A stretch of 64,000 bases of DNA from Anthonomus grandis grandis. Lineage: Eukaryota; Arthropoda; Insecta; Coleoptera; Curculionidae. A program made the translations under genes and the position numbers. Positions within the stretch are counted from its first letter, which is position 1. Every line of letters begins with the position of its first letter. Shown here one piece after another: positions 23,476-34,178 of this stretch. The notes under the pieces were generated by a model that saw only the letters and a list, made by a program, of their open reading frames with translations, did not search any database and was not told the origin of the DNA. The stretch spans positions 27,655,256 through 27,719,255 of the forward strand of contig NC_065557.1 of assembly GCF_022605725.1 (NCBI RefSeq), given 5' to 3'.

Positions 23476-24597
23476 TAGTGCTTCGTATTATAATAAACTA
23501 ATATGTCTGAAAGTAAAAGTAACATAATTCCTACATATATACATATGTATATTTACCAAACATTTTACTTTTTGTTATAAAAATGTTAGGAAAAGGAGCC
23601 AGAAAGCCTTCAACTAAACTAGTGTTATTTGTAATGAATAACAGTGTTCTGGATAAAACAAAAAAAACGTATATAAAGATATTTTAATATAGATATAGGT
23701 AAACTTATGTGATATTTGATCTTCTGTGACTAGATTCAAAGAATATAATTTTTTTTTAAACTTTTTAGCATTCATTAATAAAAATCGCAAATAGATACAA
23801 CATCAAATTGAAAATTCAAAAATAAAAATATGAATTTTAATATTTTAAATTTTAATATTTTATATTATAAAATTTAATTTTTTTAGAATTCAAAAAGGCT
23901 AGAACCCATAGACAGTGCCCAAAGAAAAACTGTTGCTAAAGGCTATATGCCAGATTGTATTTATTTAACTCTTTAAGAAACCTATTTTGGTAAGGGCTTA
24001 TTTCAATAGTCTAAAGAAAAGAAAGTTAAAGGTAAAAATATTATATGAGAAAGGGCAGGGAAATTAGATAATTGCAATAGGGGTTCTGGAAATTCAGTTT
24101 TTATCTAAAAATCTTGTTAAGCCATGAAGATAAATTGTAAGCTGGGGAATCACTAACAAACATAGACTTGTTACTTTTCGTTAATTTATATAATTAACTA
24201 GAGTCTATGAAAAATAGACTTTTTTATAATATTAAATAATATTAAACAATAAAATAGTAAAACAAATATGAAAAAGATACCGGGTTGTTCAGAAGTTATT
24301 GGTGATTAAAAACAAATTACTAAGTCACTTTGTATTTAGTAGAAATAAAAATTTACTTCCATTTTAAATATCAGTGTAAACAGATACTTCGATTTTTTTA
24401 TACCCTAACCAAGAAAATAAAAAAATGTAGCCATATTGCGCACCATTTTTCCAGCACTTGTTGCACAGCTTATATTTAAATTGAAAAGGTTCTTTCTCCT
24501 CAATTTTATTTTTATATTTCACCTTGATAAAGTCTATGTAATATAAGGTAAATTTTCTATCTAATTAAAAAAAAAACTTTTTTAATTAATACATATA
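23476..24597. other. AT-rich region without a gene
   Basis: No open frame with a recognisable domain and no notable repeats beyond simple AT-rich tracts. Confidence 0.5.
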
Positions 24598-24894
24598 CAA
24601 TGACCGTCTAAAGTTCCGCATAAATTGGATAAAAATAACAGACATAATTTTTTGAGAAAACGCTCGGATCCGTCGATTTTTATTTTAAGTTGCGCATTAA
24701 TTCATCGGTCATTTTTTCAATGGAATGCTATATTTTTTATTGCATTTATGAAATATAGGCGAAATTCCAAGTAAGTTTCGTAACACACCTTATCTCAAAA
24801 CTCAACTGTTTCAAAAATATTTACATTTAACCAACAAGAAAGCAAGTAAGAACGTCTATTTACAAATTAAGATGAAATATAGGATAACATGTTA
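24598..24894. repeat. Left long TIR
   Basis: It is the reverse complement of 26096-26448 with scattered mismatches; blocks such as TTGAGAAAACGCTCGGA and ATTTTTATTTTAAGTTGCGC are conserved. It lacks about 46 bases present in the right arm. Confidence 0.85.
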
Positions 24895-24913
24895 TAAACT
24901 GTGAAAACTCTTA

Positions 24914-25988
24914 TTAATGTATCAAGTGTTCAAACTGATCTCCATTTACTTCTTGGCAGAAAGCAAGACGGTTTACAAACTCATGTAGAACTCTATCAAT
25001 TATTTCGGGTGATATACGTAAAATTTCATATCTAATTCTATTTTTTAAATCTTCTACATTATTTGGCTTCTCAATATAAACTTTACATTTCAGGTACCCC
25101 CACAGAAAATAGTCGCAGGGATTTAGGTCTGGTCACCTGGCCGGCCACTCTATTCGCCCTCTTCGTCCTATCCATCTTCCTGGCAACACTGTATCCAAGT
25201 AATTACGGACATCTCGAAAGAAATGTGGCGGTGCGCCGTCTTTCTGAAACCACAAATTATCTGTCGGGATAGCAAGGTCTTGTTCGTCTGGGTATAGGGC
25301 AGCCAAAGTAGGGATAAGTTCTTCTTGAGGAAAATTCAAATCCTGTTATATTTTCTTCGAAAAAGTATGGCCCTAATACTTTATTTTCCACGATACCAGC
25401 CCACACATTAATAGCTTTACGGTCCTGTGTATGAGCCTCAGTTGCCCAGTGTGGATTTGACTCTGACCAGTACCGACAATTTTGCTGATTTACAACACTG
25501 TTTAAACAAAAAGTTGCTTCATCCGAAAACAAAACTCGTAACACAAACTGGCGGTTATTATTGCAAATGTTCATCATTTGCTCGCAAAATTGGTTTCTTC
25601 GATCAGGATCGTCCTCATTTAATTCGTGTATTAGTCTAATTTTATAAAGGTATTTTAATGCTTTTAAGATGCGTCTTACTGACGTTCCGGCTATATTATT
25701 ATCAACTGAAATTTGTGAAGTAGCATTGTTTGTATTTTCTTCGACGGAGAGCAGAACGTTTAATTTTGTTTCCTCGGAAATTTTTGGACGACCTGATCTT
25801 GGCAAATCCCTAACATGACCTGAAGTTATAAATTTGTGCTCTATTCTATTAACTGTTGACTGAGAAATAGGATGGTTTGGGTATTTGACATTAAACAGTT
25901 CACTTGCTTCTTTTTGCGTGCGCACTCGATCCCTGTATCCTAGCATCATCAAAATTTCAATTCGTTGGGTTTCCGTTAAATTAGCCAT
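24914..25988 (-). pseudogene. Mariner-like transposase, DD41D spacing
   Basis: The minus strand from 25988 encodes MANLTETQRIEILMMLGYRD and a two-part HTH N-terminus (SQSTVNRIEHKF, DLPRSGRPKISEE, GTSVRRILKALK). FSDEATFCLNSVVNQQN has the first catalytic Asp and KAINVWAGIVENKVLGPYFF follows. After a frameshift near 25330 the other frame has FQKDGAPPHF (second Asp) and GRWIGRRGRIEWPAR, then a TGA in place of a serine codon and PDLNPCDYFLWGYLK (third Asp). I count 41 residues between the second and third Asp, as in the rosa-like DD41D group. The C-terminus is FCQEVNGDQFEHLIH with stop at 24914-24916. There is no intron. Confidence 0.87.
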
Positions 25989-26095
25989 AATTTATTCAAA
26001 TAAAATATATTAATTTTCGAACTAACAGTGACATTTGAACATGGAGATTTTTTTATAAGTGCAACCATGGAAATGGAAATAATTGGCAGTATTTG

Positions 26096-26448
26096 TAACA
26101 TTATTTTTTATCCTCGATTTTACCTTAATTTGTAAATAGACGTACTTATTTGTTTTCTTGTTATTTAAACGTAAATATTTGGGAAAAAGTTGAGTTTTGA
26201 GATAAGGTGTGTTATACGAAACTTGCTTGGAATTTCGCATATATTTCATAAATGCAATAAAAAATATAGCATTCTATTAAAAAAAAATGATCGATGACGT
26301 CATATCTTTTTTTTGTTCCACCCTGTATACAAAAATTAATGTGAAATAATGCGCAACTTAAAATAAAAATCGATGGGTCCGAGCGTTTTCTCAAAAAACC
26401 ATGTCTCTAATTTTTATCGAATTTATACGAAACTTTAGGCGGTCACTG
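26096..26448. repeat. Right long TIR
   Basis: It pairs with 24598-24894. It contains an inner TA-flanked terminus-like motif, GTTCCACCCTG ending at 26325, which the left arm lacks. Confidence 0.85.
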
Positions 26449-28222
26449 TATATATATTTTTTAATATAAGTTCATTTAAAAATAGATTAAGGAACAGTAA
26501 TATTGATACTATGTCCTTATTTTATCTAATTGGTAAATTTAATTTTTTTATTAATAAATACTTTTTTTAGTTATTCTATCAATTATAAAATTTTAAAATG
26601 ATTTTTTTATATTACCTTAAATCTATATATATATTCGCGCTTTCTCTTAATAAGCCAAAATTGTAGGCGCCTATTCTTTAATAATAGTACGACTACTGTC
26701 ATAATTAAAGGTCCATTTGCCGCTAACCTCGGAGAATAATGGAGCAGAATGTATCAATAAATAAGCAGGCATTCCCCACAGCCCTTCAGCTAATACAAAT
26801 TTTGGGGAATGGAAATGCGGTCCTGTAATTATCATTTCAACAGTTCGTTGTGTCCTGTTTCAAATGTTTGTTCAAATCGGACATGCAAACGATAATGATT
26901 CCCAATGGGAGGCCCGACCGGCTTTATAATCGGTATACACTAATACATAACCAACACCACACGGACTGTATGCTCTACATACTTCTGTAGAAACGCTATT
27001 CGCGAAAACTAGCGTTTTGAAATTGTTTTATGTGGGGAATTAACGATATTAATGGATTTTACTATTATAAAATAGTAGTTCAATTGCTAATTACGTTTTT
27101 TAGTATTTTAAACTAGCATTATTTAAGACGTTTTAGAAAAGTTATAGTTCTTATAAATTTCTTTTTACTGATCAATTTCTGATCCGAATAATTTGAAGAA
27201 CGTAAAAATTTAGTTTTCTCTACGTAAAATACTGCCCATTAATTTATGCAAAGGTACACTTTAGTCACAGCCTTTTTGGCGCTAGTTTTATTATATAGTC
27301 TTTACGAGATTTATACTATTTATAATGCAATGCCTGCATATTTTCTGGGGATTAATCAAGCAACATATATTCAGAGCAAACTATGAACAATTAAGTGGAA
27401 AAAACAACGTCACAAATTAAAATGATTTTTTAATACATTTAAGATTATATACAACAATGAAATGCAGAAGGACGTACAGTATTTTAAAAGCGAGGACGTC
27501 CTTCCATATTTATCTTTGAATTGCATTCAAAGGCGAGCTTCTTATGTGCACAGAATCGATAAATGAAATGTCAAATTAATAAAAAATTAGAGCATTTGTG
27601 TAACTATCATAACTTTGTTAACCATTCTTGAAGGAAGTCCCTCCCCCTATTTTCCTTCGTAAATTCGGCCCTGAACATTTAATAAATTTTAGTCCATCTC
27701 AGGAAGGCCATGATGCTTGATTAGTAAATCTGGCTTACCTTTGTATGTGTTATCTTTGTATTGGCGAAGTTTGAAATCTAGAAACTAACCATGCTCTAAG
27801 AATAATAATGCCGTTGAGCAAACCATATTCCCACGAACATTGGGAAGAAGATTATTGGCAGATATTGGCAAGCAACTAGATTATATAATTTATAACGTAT
27901 AATATTTTTTTTGGAAGGCTAAATTATTCTAAATATATTGAAATATACGAAACGGAGAACTTAACACCACTTAAAGTTCGAGAGCAACAGACTCCAACCA
28001 ATCTTAGTATCAAGCATGATTAATTAGAAAATTGTATCAAAAAACCACCACATGAAGGCACATTGACGAGATTAGATAGGAGTACGTCGACACCACAGCG
28101 TCGACCTAAGTATTGACCTTAGGACCGCTTTTCCCTAAAACTGAAGTATTATTAGTGGCTATGCGAGATCAAAATCAATCCAACGACGAACTATCTGAAA
28201 TTTGTAATAGATCAAAGAAATA
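26449..28222. other. No recognised gene
   Basis: AT-rich sequence. The stretch 27960-28200 reads like fragments of a DNA-binding or transposase linker in mixed frames, but I could not assign a family. Confidence 0.45.
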
Positions 28223-28224
28223 TA

Positions 28225-28400
28225 CAGGGTGACCACGGTAGCTTTGGCAAAAATTGTAGGGTAGGTAGGGGCTCCATAGGCAAGTATTTTGAGCATAGGA
28301 ACCCATGTCCGGAAAAGCCCCCATTCCGAGATAGGGCTGTTTTAAAATTGGACCCTTCGCGGCAGGTGGGTAGGAAACCCAACGTACACGAAAAGTTTTT
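28225..28400 (+). mobile_element. Solo terminal segment of a mariner-like element
   Basis: TA then CAGGGTGACCACGGTAGCTT starts a stretch that includes GGAACCCATGTCCGGAAAAG and a GC-rich block before TTTTAAAATTGGACCC. It looks like the 5' non-coding terminus of a Tc1/mariner-type element or a MITE derived from one. No transposase follows and no matching end was found nearby. Confidence 0.5.
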
Positions 28401-28596
28401 TTTTTACTTTTTCTGAATACCATGTATTTTTTTTGTCTATATAAATATGTAAATACGGATTTATTCATAAATAAAAAAAACTGTCAAAATGTCACATATT
28501 TATTGGGAGTGGCAACTGTACTAGTACGATTATCGTAGTTTTCTGTCCTGTCTCATTATAGGTAAGTATTTGTTTATCTATTATATTCATAAAATA

Positions 28597-28700
28597 TGCA
28601 CACGGGGCGGTAACCCCTTGTGCGCTTACAAGGTGGGCGCACATGGGGCGGCAGCCCCGTGCGCGCACATGGGACTGTGTGGTTGGCGCACATGTGGAGT
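28597..28700 (+). repeat. GC-rich imperfect tandem repeats
   Basis: About three units contain CACACGGGGCGGTAACCCC, CACATGGGGCGGCAGCCCC and CACATGGGACTGTGTGG, separated by GTGCGC-type spacers. Each unit has a small GGGGC/GCCCC hairpin. It is an isolated GC-rich patch in AT-rich DNA. Confidence 0.7.
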
Positions 28701-29468
28701 TGAGATTGCAAAAAGGGATTGGAACCTATAATTCCTATTCCTAATGCCTATAATGAATTTAAAGATATTTATTGTTTTGACTATAAGTTAATGTACCGGG
28801 TGTACAACTAAGAGAGGTCGCCGGCCATATCTTAGTAACTAGTCATCCCACAGCAGAGGGAAAAAAATATTTTTTATAAAAGCAGTAAAGAGAAATCGTT
28901 GGAAATTATTTACAAGTTCGTATGATGACCGCTAGGGGGCGTTTTCCAACATTGAAATAGAAAAAATTGGTTTTATTGAAAATATTAAAAGTGAATCCTA
29001 GAGAAGAATGATGCCATGTTAAAGTATGATAAATTCTAAACATTTTTCATTTCAAACTTTTTTTTTAATCTGTCAAGTAATAGGTGGGGGAAGGGTTGAA
29101 TATTTATATCTAAAATTTTTGATAACTTTTGATTGGCCCAACCAATTTTAACGAGCTTACTTTTGTTTTTAAGAACAATTATCAGGCTTTTATGTGATAT
29201 AATTACTTAGCCGACTTAGTTGATTTGTTGAGCGCTAGAGGGCGGTTTGTGTTATTTTGGTCTATTTCAGCGATTTTCTGGCAAATATTAAATACAACAA
29301 TATAATTTTTTTTACTTAGGCTAAAAGAGCATAAAAAAACATAAAAATAGGCGCAAACCGCAACTCGATAACTTAATTTATTCCGAATATATTAATTAAA
29401 ATATTTTTGAACAATAAAAATAAACCCCAGAACTCAAATTTTTGTAATAAATAAATAATTTTATATTT

Positions 29469-30510
29469 TTAATAGTGTCTTAGATGCTCAAACTGTTTTC
29501 TTACAATACACATTTCATTTTCAATACACAGTCGAGGTCGTTGTGTCGTTGACAGAACTGCTGTTTCTGATTTCTGCTGTGGGTAAGGAAATTATTGCAT
29601 TGCGTATTTGGTCCTGCATGTCGTTTTGAGTTTTGGGTGGGGTGACAAAAACTAAATCTTTAATCCTTCCCCACAAATAAAAATCTAGAATAGTCAGATC
29701 TGGGGATCGAGCAGGTCAAGGAAAAATACTTCCTCTTCCTATTCACAAACGATACTGCCTGGTTAAGTATTGACGAACTTGAACTGCAAAATGTGCAGAG
29801 CAATCATCATGTTAAAAAATTATTTGCCCTCCTGTTTCCAAGTCAACATCTTCCAGTAACCCCGGGAGATCATTTTGCAAATAAATCAAATACACATTAC
29901 CAGAAAGTGTTTGATTGAAAAAGGAAGAACCAATAATTTTGCCACCAATAATTCCGCACCACACATTTATAGTCCATCTGCCTTGGTGTTAAGTCTCGCA
30001 AATCCAACAGGGATTTTGTTCTGCCCAATAATGCAGATTATGCAGGTTTACACCACCATCACTGCTAAATGATGCCTCGTCCGTCCATAATATCTTCGAG
30101 ATAAATCGGGTATCTTCTCTAACCATGTTCAACAGCCAATAACAGAAATTGAGTCTGTTATCAAAGTCTTTTTCGAAAAGCGCCTGGTGCAGAACCACGT
30201 GATATGGATGAAGTCTAAGTAAAAAACAATAAATATAAGATAATAGGATACTTATTAGTGTTGTAACAAATAAAACTAGGTACCGGTGCTCTTTCAGAAT
30301 ATTTTCTACTGTATCGAGGGACACTCCCAATTCCCTAGAAATATTTCGGATGTTTATGTGAGGGTTTATTTCAATATAGGCCAAAATATTTATAACGTTT
30401 GCCTCTATGCGCCCTCGCCTTCGTCTTCGATGAATATTGCCGCGAATAATTTCAGTATTTCTTAGCCTGGTAGCTAAACCGGTAAAAACTCTATGATCAT
30501 AGTGTCAGTA
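29469..30510 (-). pseudogene. Mariner-like transposase with an intron-like insert
   Basis: On the minus strand one reading frame runs nearly through: TGLATRLRNTEIIRGNIHRR, GRIEANVINILAYIEINPHI, RELGVSLDTVENILKEHR, then (after 69 intron-like bases) LHPYHVVLHQALFEKDF, ILWTDEASFSSDGGVNLHN (first Asp), TINVWCGIIGGKIIG, HDDCSAHFAVQVRQYL (second Asp), SPDLTILDFYLWGRIK (third Asp). In-frame stops follow CWICET (TAA), GGQIIF (TAA), QYRL (TGA) and SIFP (TGA). The C-terminus VRKQFEHLRHY is in another frame, ending at 29469. The start is not clear; the family's HTH begins upstream of 30510. Confidence 0.82.
30215..30283 (-). other. Candidate spliceosomal intron in the transposase
   Basis: On the minus strand it starts GTACCTAG and ends with a pyrimidine-rich TTGTTTTTTACTTAG. 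It is 69 bases long, in phase and without stops. Removing it joins LKEHR to LHPYHV, as in intronless relatives. Confidence 0.7.
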
Positions 30511-30925
30511 TATCTTTGGGCATATATACGTGCTGCAACTAAAACGGCTAAAAAATTATATTACATAAAAGCCTAATAATTATCCTTTAAAATAAAAGTA
30601 AGCTCGTTAAAATTAGTTAGGCCAATCCAAAGTTATCAAGAATTTTAGATATAAATATTCAACCCTTCCCCCACCTCTTATTTGATAGATTAAAGAAAAA
30701 AGTTTGAAATAAAAAATGTTTAGAATTTATAATACTTTTTAATGGCAGCATTCTTTTTTAGGATTTACTTTGAATATTTTCAATAAAACCAACTTTTTCT
30801 ATTTCATTTCAATCTTGTATTACGCCCCCTAGCGGTCATCGTACGAACTTGTAAATAATTTCCAGCAATTTCTCTTTGCCGCTTTTATCAGAAATTAACC
30901 GGTACATTAATTAAGAACCGGTACA

Positions 30926-31589
30926 TTAAACCTCATCGTTATTATTTACTACTTATTAATAATTAAATATCTTAAATTATGTTTTATTTCAAAATGTATA
31001 TTTATTATATATAAAATTACATAAAATATCAAATAATTTAAATAAATAATACCTATTTTTTAACACCTGATAAATGTGTTTTGTTCATGTATTGTAAAAT
31101 CTAACTATATTATGCCTTTATTATCTAAAATTGAGTCCACAGCCAACCCATCCAACTAAAAAGTGTTCTAGGCAAAACAAAAAAAAATACTACTGGGGAC
31201 GTAGTGAAGCCACTGCCATTTTTGACAATAAGGTTGTTGTTTTATTTTTCTTGTGTGTAAATTACAAAATATGTAATTAAAAGGGGTACAAAGCGATAAA
31301 AAATTATATAAATTTACAATAATAACCCCCAAAAAGTTCCAAAATTGCCCCAATATATATATTTTTTAACTATAGCAAAATCAAGAGCGAAAAACCTTAT
31401 GCAAGTTGGCAATAATTACGTATTTAACGTATGAAGAAAAACCTTCATAATTTCCAAAATTTTGTATTTTTTCCAATAATCCTCACTTTTTTATCAATAT
31501 TTTGGCCACACCCAACATTCTATGTAAATAAATTAAAAAAAAAAATCGGTTTTTAGACGTCCTTTTAACTACCGGGCCCATTGGCCATA
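30926..31589. other. No recognised gene
   Basis: AT-rich non-coding sequence. The last 50 bases may be the upstream part of the next element. Confidence 0.5.
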
Positions 31590-31642
31590 CTGCATTGGCG
31601 GCTCAGCGCTTGTACGCTCAGCGATTTCCACAGCGTGACCAG

Positions 31643-31723
31643 GTACTATATATACTATATGTAGTATATGTACTTTATATACTATATATACTATATGTAC
31701 TACTATATGTACTATACTATACA
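31643..31723 (+). repeat. ATAC-rich microsatellite inside transposase exon 1
   Basis: Repeats of TACTATATATACTATATGTA-type units sit between codons for QRFPQRD and the next transposase motif. Confidence 0.8.
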
Positions 31724-31778
31724 CCGCAGCGTGTTTGTAAATGTCGACCGCACACTACGGGAAACGGGATCATTTCAA

Positions 31779-31860
31779 GTAAGTCTTGTTCTTTAACAGT
31801 ATTTTTTTATTGCCAAAGTATAAATTTATTGTAAATCGTTTATACGGGACTGTTAACTAG
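31779..31860 (+). other. Spliceosomal intron in the transposase
   Basis: It begins GTAAGTCTTG and ends TGTTAACTAG, 82 bases. Splicing joins ...GSFQ to VQQERG in frame, matching the linker of the family, whereas reading through does not. Confidence 0.8.
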
Positions 31861-33614
31861 GTACAGCAGGAGCGAGGATGACTGCGTCTAGCACGTGATG
31901 GACTTGAAGATGCTGTAATGGCACGTATTGCCGACAATCCCCAAAAGAGCATTCGTCAGGTCGCTTCCGAAGTGGGTTGCAGCCACGGGACGGTATGGAA
32001 TATCTTTCACGACAACAATTTACACCCATTTAAATTGAAGAAAGTTTAACATCTCTTTCTTGACGATCCCTCTCGGCGCCTTTACTACTGCCAGTGGTTA
32101 AACCAACGCATTGGGGTCCCCAATGGGGAAAATCCTGATTTCCTGCGGTATGTTTGTTCCACCGACGAAAAGGGCTTTTTTAGAGAAGGTATGTTCAACG
32201 CCTACAACAACCACTTCTAGTCGGAAGAGAACTCGCATGCCATGCATGTCCGAGGATATCAAAAGAAGTTTTTTGTTAATGTTTGGGCTGGCATTGTCGA
32301 CGACCACTTGCTTGGTCCATACGTTCTACCCGCCCGCTTGAATGCAGAAAATTATTTGATATTTCTCCAATGCCAGTTACAGAAATATTTTGAAGATTTG
32401 CCCCTATAGATTATTAATAACTTGTGGTGGCAGCACGATGGTTGTCCTGCGCACTGGCCAAGGCCGATCCGGGACTATTTAGATGAAATTTTCCCCAATC
32501 GTTGGATAGGACGTGGGGGTCCCATAGCGTGGCCACCGATGTCTCCTGATCTTACGCCACCAGATTTCTTTCTGTGGGGCACCATGGAACAAATGGTGTA
32601 TCAAACACCACTGGATTCGGAGGAGGACTTAATTGCGCAATTTGTAATGACCGCAGAGTTCATTCGAGAGCAGCAGGGTGTTTTCGCTCGAATGCGAACT
32701 TCATGGCACCAACGGATCGATAAATGCATCCAGGAGAACGGGCAGCCCTTCGAGCATCTGTTGTAGTGCCCCTGTCCATCACTTTGTTTTTGTTTTATTT
32801 TCTTCGTTTTATTTTATCCTGTTAATTTAAGACTACTTTTACTTTTATTAATTTATTTTTTGATTTAAAATTTTTTTAAATAGGATAAAAGGCTTCACCA
32901 GTTCCTTAAAGATAAATAAACTACAAAAACCATAAAATTAAAAATAAGATGATGTTGTGACAAAAAATATAAACAATAAAAAACCGAAGGCCTTATAGCT
33001 ATGTTTATTTAATCGGTTTCCTGTTATATGTTAATATTTAAGGCACTTAATTTTAAGAGCAAAAAAATGCAGTTCTTAAAATGTAATTCATATATTTTAA
33101 TAAAGTATACAATATGGAAATAAAGTTACCCATTCATCTTAACATTTAGCTCCTGTTTAATAATGAACAATGCCTGGTATAATATTTAAGTAATTATAAA
33201 CTTACAAAATAAAGACTATAAGCCTAACTAATTATTTGTAATACTTTTAAAATTCATTCATTTAGTTTTTTTCATTGTTTCAGGAAATAAACGACATTCC
33301 TAGTGTTCACTAGTATGTTAGTAAAAATTCATCTTTAAGACACCGGATATAAAAATTGTTATGTTTAACTTAAAAATTACTATATGTATATTATATTTAT
33401 TGATGGAAAAAGCTACGACCAGATTATTTCAATCTGGTCATTTGAGTTATAATAGATTTTGATGATTTTTTTTTAAATATATTAATAATTAGGAAAAACA
33501 TTCTTTTTTAAGTAAAGCCTAATTATATTTGAAAAATGGGTGTGAGTTTAACATTTTTACTAACTCTCTTAATTTGCCTTCATATTAACCAGAGGACTTC
33601 TTTCTTATATTGGC

Positions 33615-33662
33615 TTTCACTTGTTGGCATCAGTTTAGTCATACTCATGCCAACAAGTGAAA
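33615..33662. repeat. Perfect 16-bp inverted repeat, 16-nt loop
   Basis: TTTCACTTGTTGGCAT-type arm at 33615-33630 (it reads TTTCAC TTGTTGGCAT) pairs exactly with 33647-33662. Confidence 0.8.
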
Positions 33663-34130
33663 AATCAAAAAAGATAGGAAAAGTGAGAAAAACTCAAAAA
33701 AAATAAATATTCGGCTTTAAAAATATTATGCAACTTCCGTAAAGGCTATTATTTTTAACGTTTAATATTATTTTTCTAAAAATATGATATAATATATTAT
33801 TTAATTTAGTTTATAATTTTGATTAATTTTCTTGCAAACCATAACAATATTTTATAGAATAAAATTATAAATTTTTTACAAACTAACATAAAATATTACA
33901 TTTTTATAACGTAATTTCAGAGTATTATGTATAAGATTCACTAAAGATGTATACTTAAATATATCTAAGAACCCAGGAACATCGCAAAAATACATACTTC
34001 ACGAGCGCTCATAAGCTGCTTATATAGCGCTGTTGAAGATACTTGCCAAAGTTATCTAAGATAGATAGTCTCAAAGAAAAGATTACAAAAAAGCACTTAC
34101 AATGCGATTACAATAAAAGTACACAATAAA

Positions 34131-34178
34131 AAAACATTTTAATTTCTGATTAAAAAAACATTTTAATTTCTAATTATT
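34131..34178 (+). repeat. 24-bp tandem duplication
   Basis: Two adjacent copies of AAAAAACATTTTAATTTCT plus GATTA/AATTA, differing by one base. Confidence 0.7.

Larger units (their letters stand above)
24598..26448 (-). mobile_element. Mariner-like element with long inverted repeats (DD41D type)
   Basis: The ends CAATGACCGTCTAAAG (left) and, reversed, CAGTGACCGCCTAAAG (right) are flanked by TA at 24596-24597 and 26449-26450. Inverted repeats run inward for roughly 297 bases (24598-24894) and 353 bases (26096-26448). The right arm has about 46 extra bases. Inside is one minus-strand transposase with a frameshift and a nonsense codon. The TA duplication and intact ends make the boundaries reliable. 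Confidence 0.88.
28790..30925 (-). mobile_element. Mariner-like element with ~400-bp inverted repeats
   Basis: The left arm (about 28792-29230) and right arm (about 30540-30925) are inverted copies that share TTACAAGTTCGTA, GATGACCGCTAGGGGGCG, AGGTGGGGGAAGGGTTGAAT and TTTTAACGAGCTTAC, among others. The left end reads TA-CCGGGTGTACAACTAAG. The right terminus is shortened and has a small duplication of ACCGGTACATTAA. A transposase pseudogene lies between on the minus strand. Exact ends are uncertain by a few tens of bases. Confidence 0.8.
31590..32766 (+). pseudogene. Mariner-like DD41D transposase with intron and microsatellite
   Basis: The N-terminal exon reads AAQRLYAQRFPQRDQ, is broken by an ATAC-rich tract (31643-31723), then VFVNVDRTLRETGSFQ up to a splice donor. 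After the intron (31779-31860) a single frame runs to TAG at 32764: ARDGLEDAVMARIADNPQKS, IRQVASEVGCSHGTVWNIF, a degraded STDEKGFFREGMFNAYNNHF (first Asp), KKFFVNVWAGIVDDHLLGPY, WWQHDGCPAHWPRPIRDYLD (second Asp), RWIGRGGPIAWPPMSPDL and PPDFFLWG (third Asp, 41 residues after the second), then RIDKCIQENGQPFEHLL. In-frame stops are at about 31891 region (TGA after QERG), 32047, 32218 and 32407; I see no frameshift over 900 bases. TIRs were not found. Confidence 0.87.

Noticed and set aside
27960..28200. Possible transposase or DNA-binding fragment
   Set aside because: Only vague resemblance in mixed frames; no motif definite enough to name a family.
28597..28700. CRISPR-like array
   Set aside because: Units are imperfect, spacers are not unique, and the context is a eukaryotic repeat landscape.
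32098..32341. Open frames on both strands within the transposase at 31590-32766
   Set aside because: They are out of frame with the continuous transposase reading that carries the family motifs.
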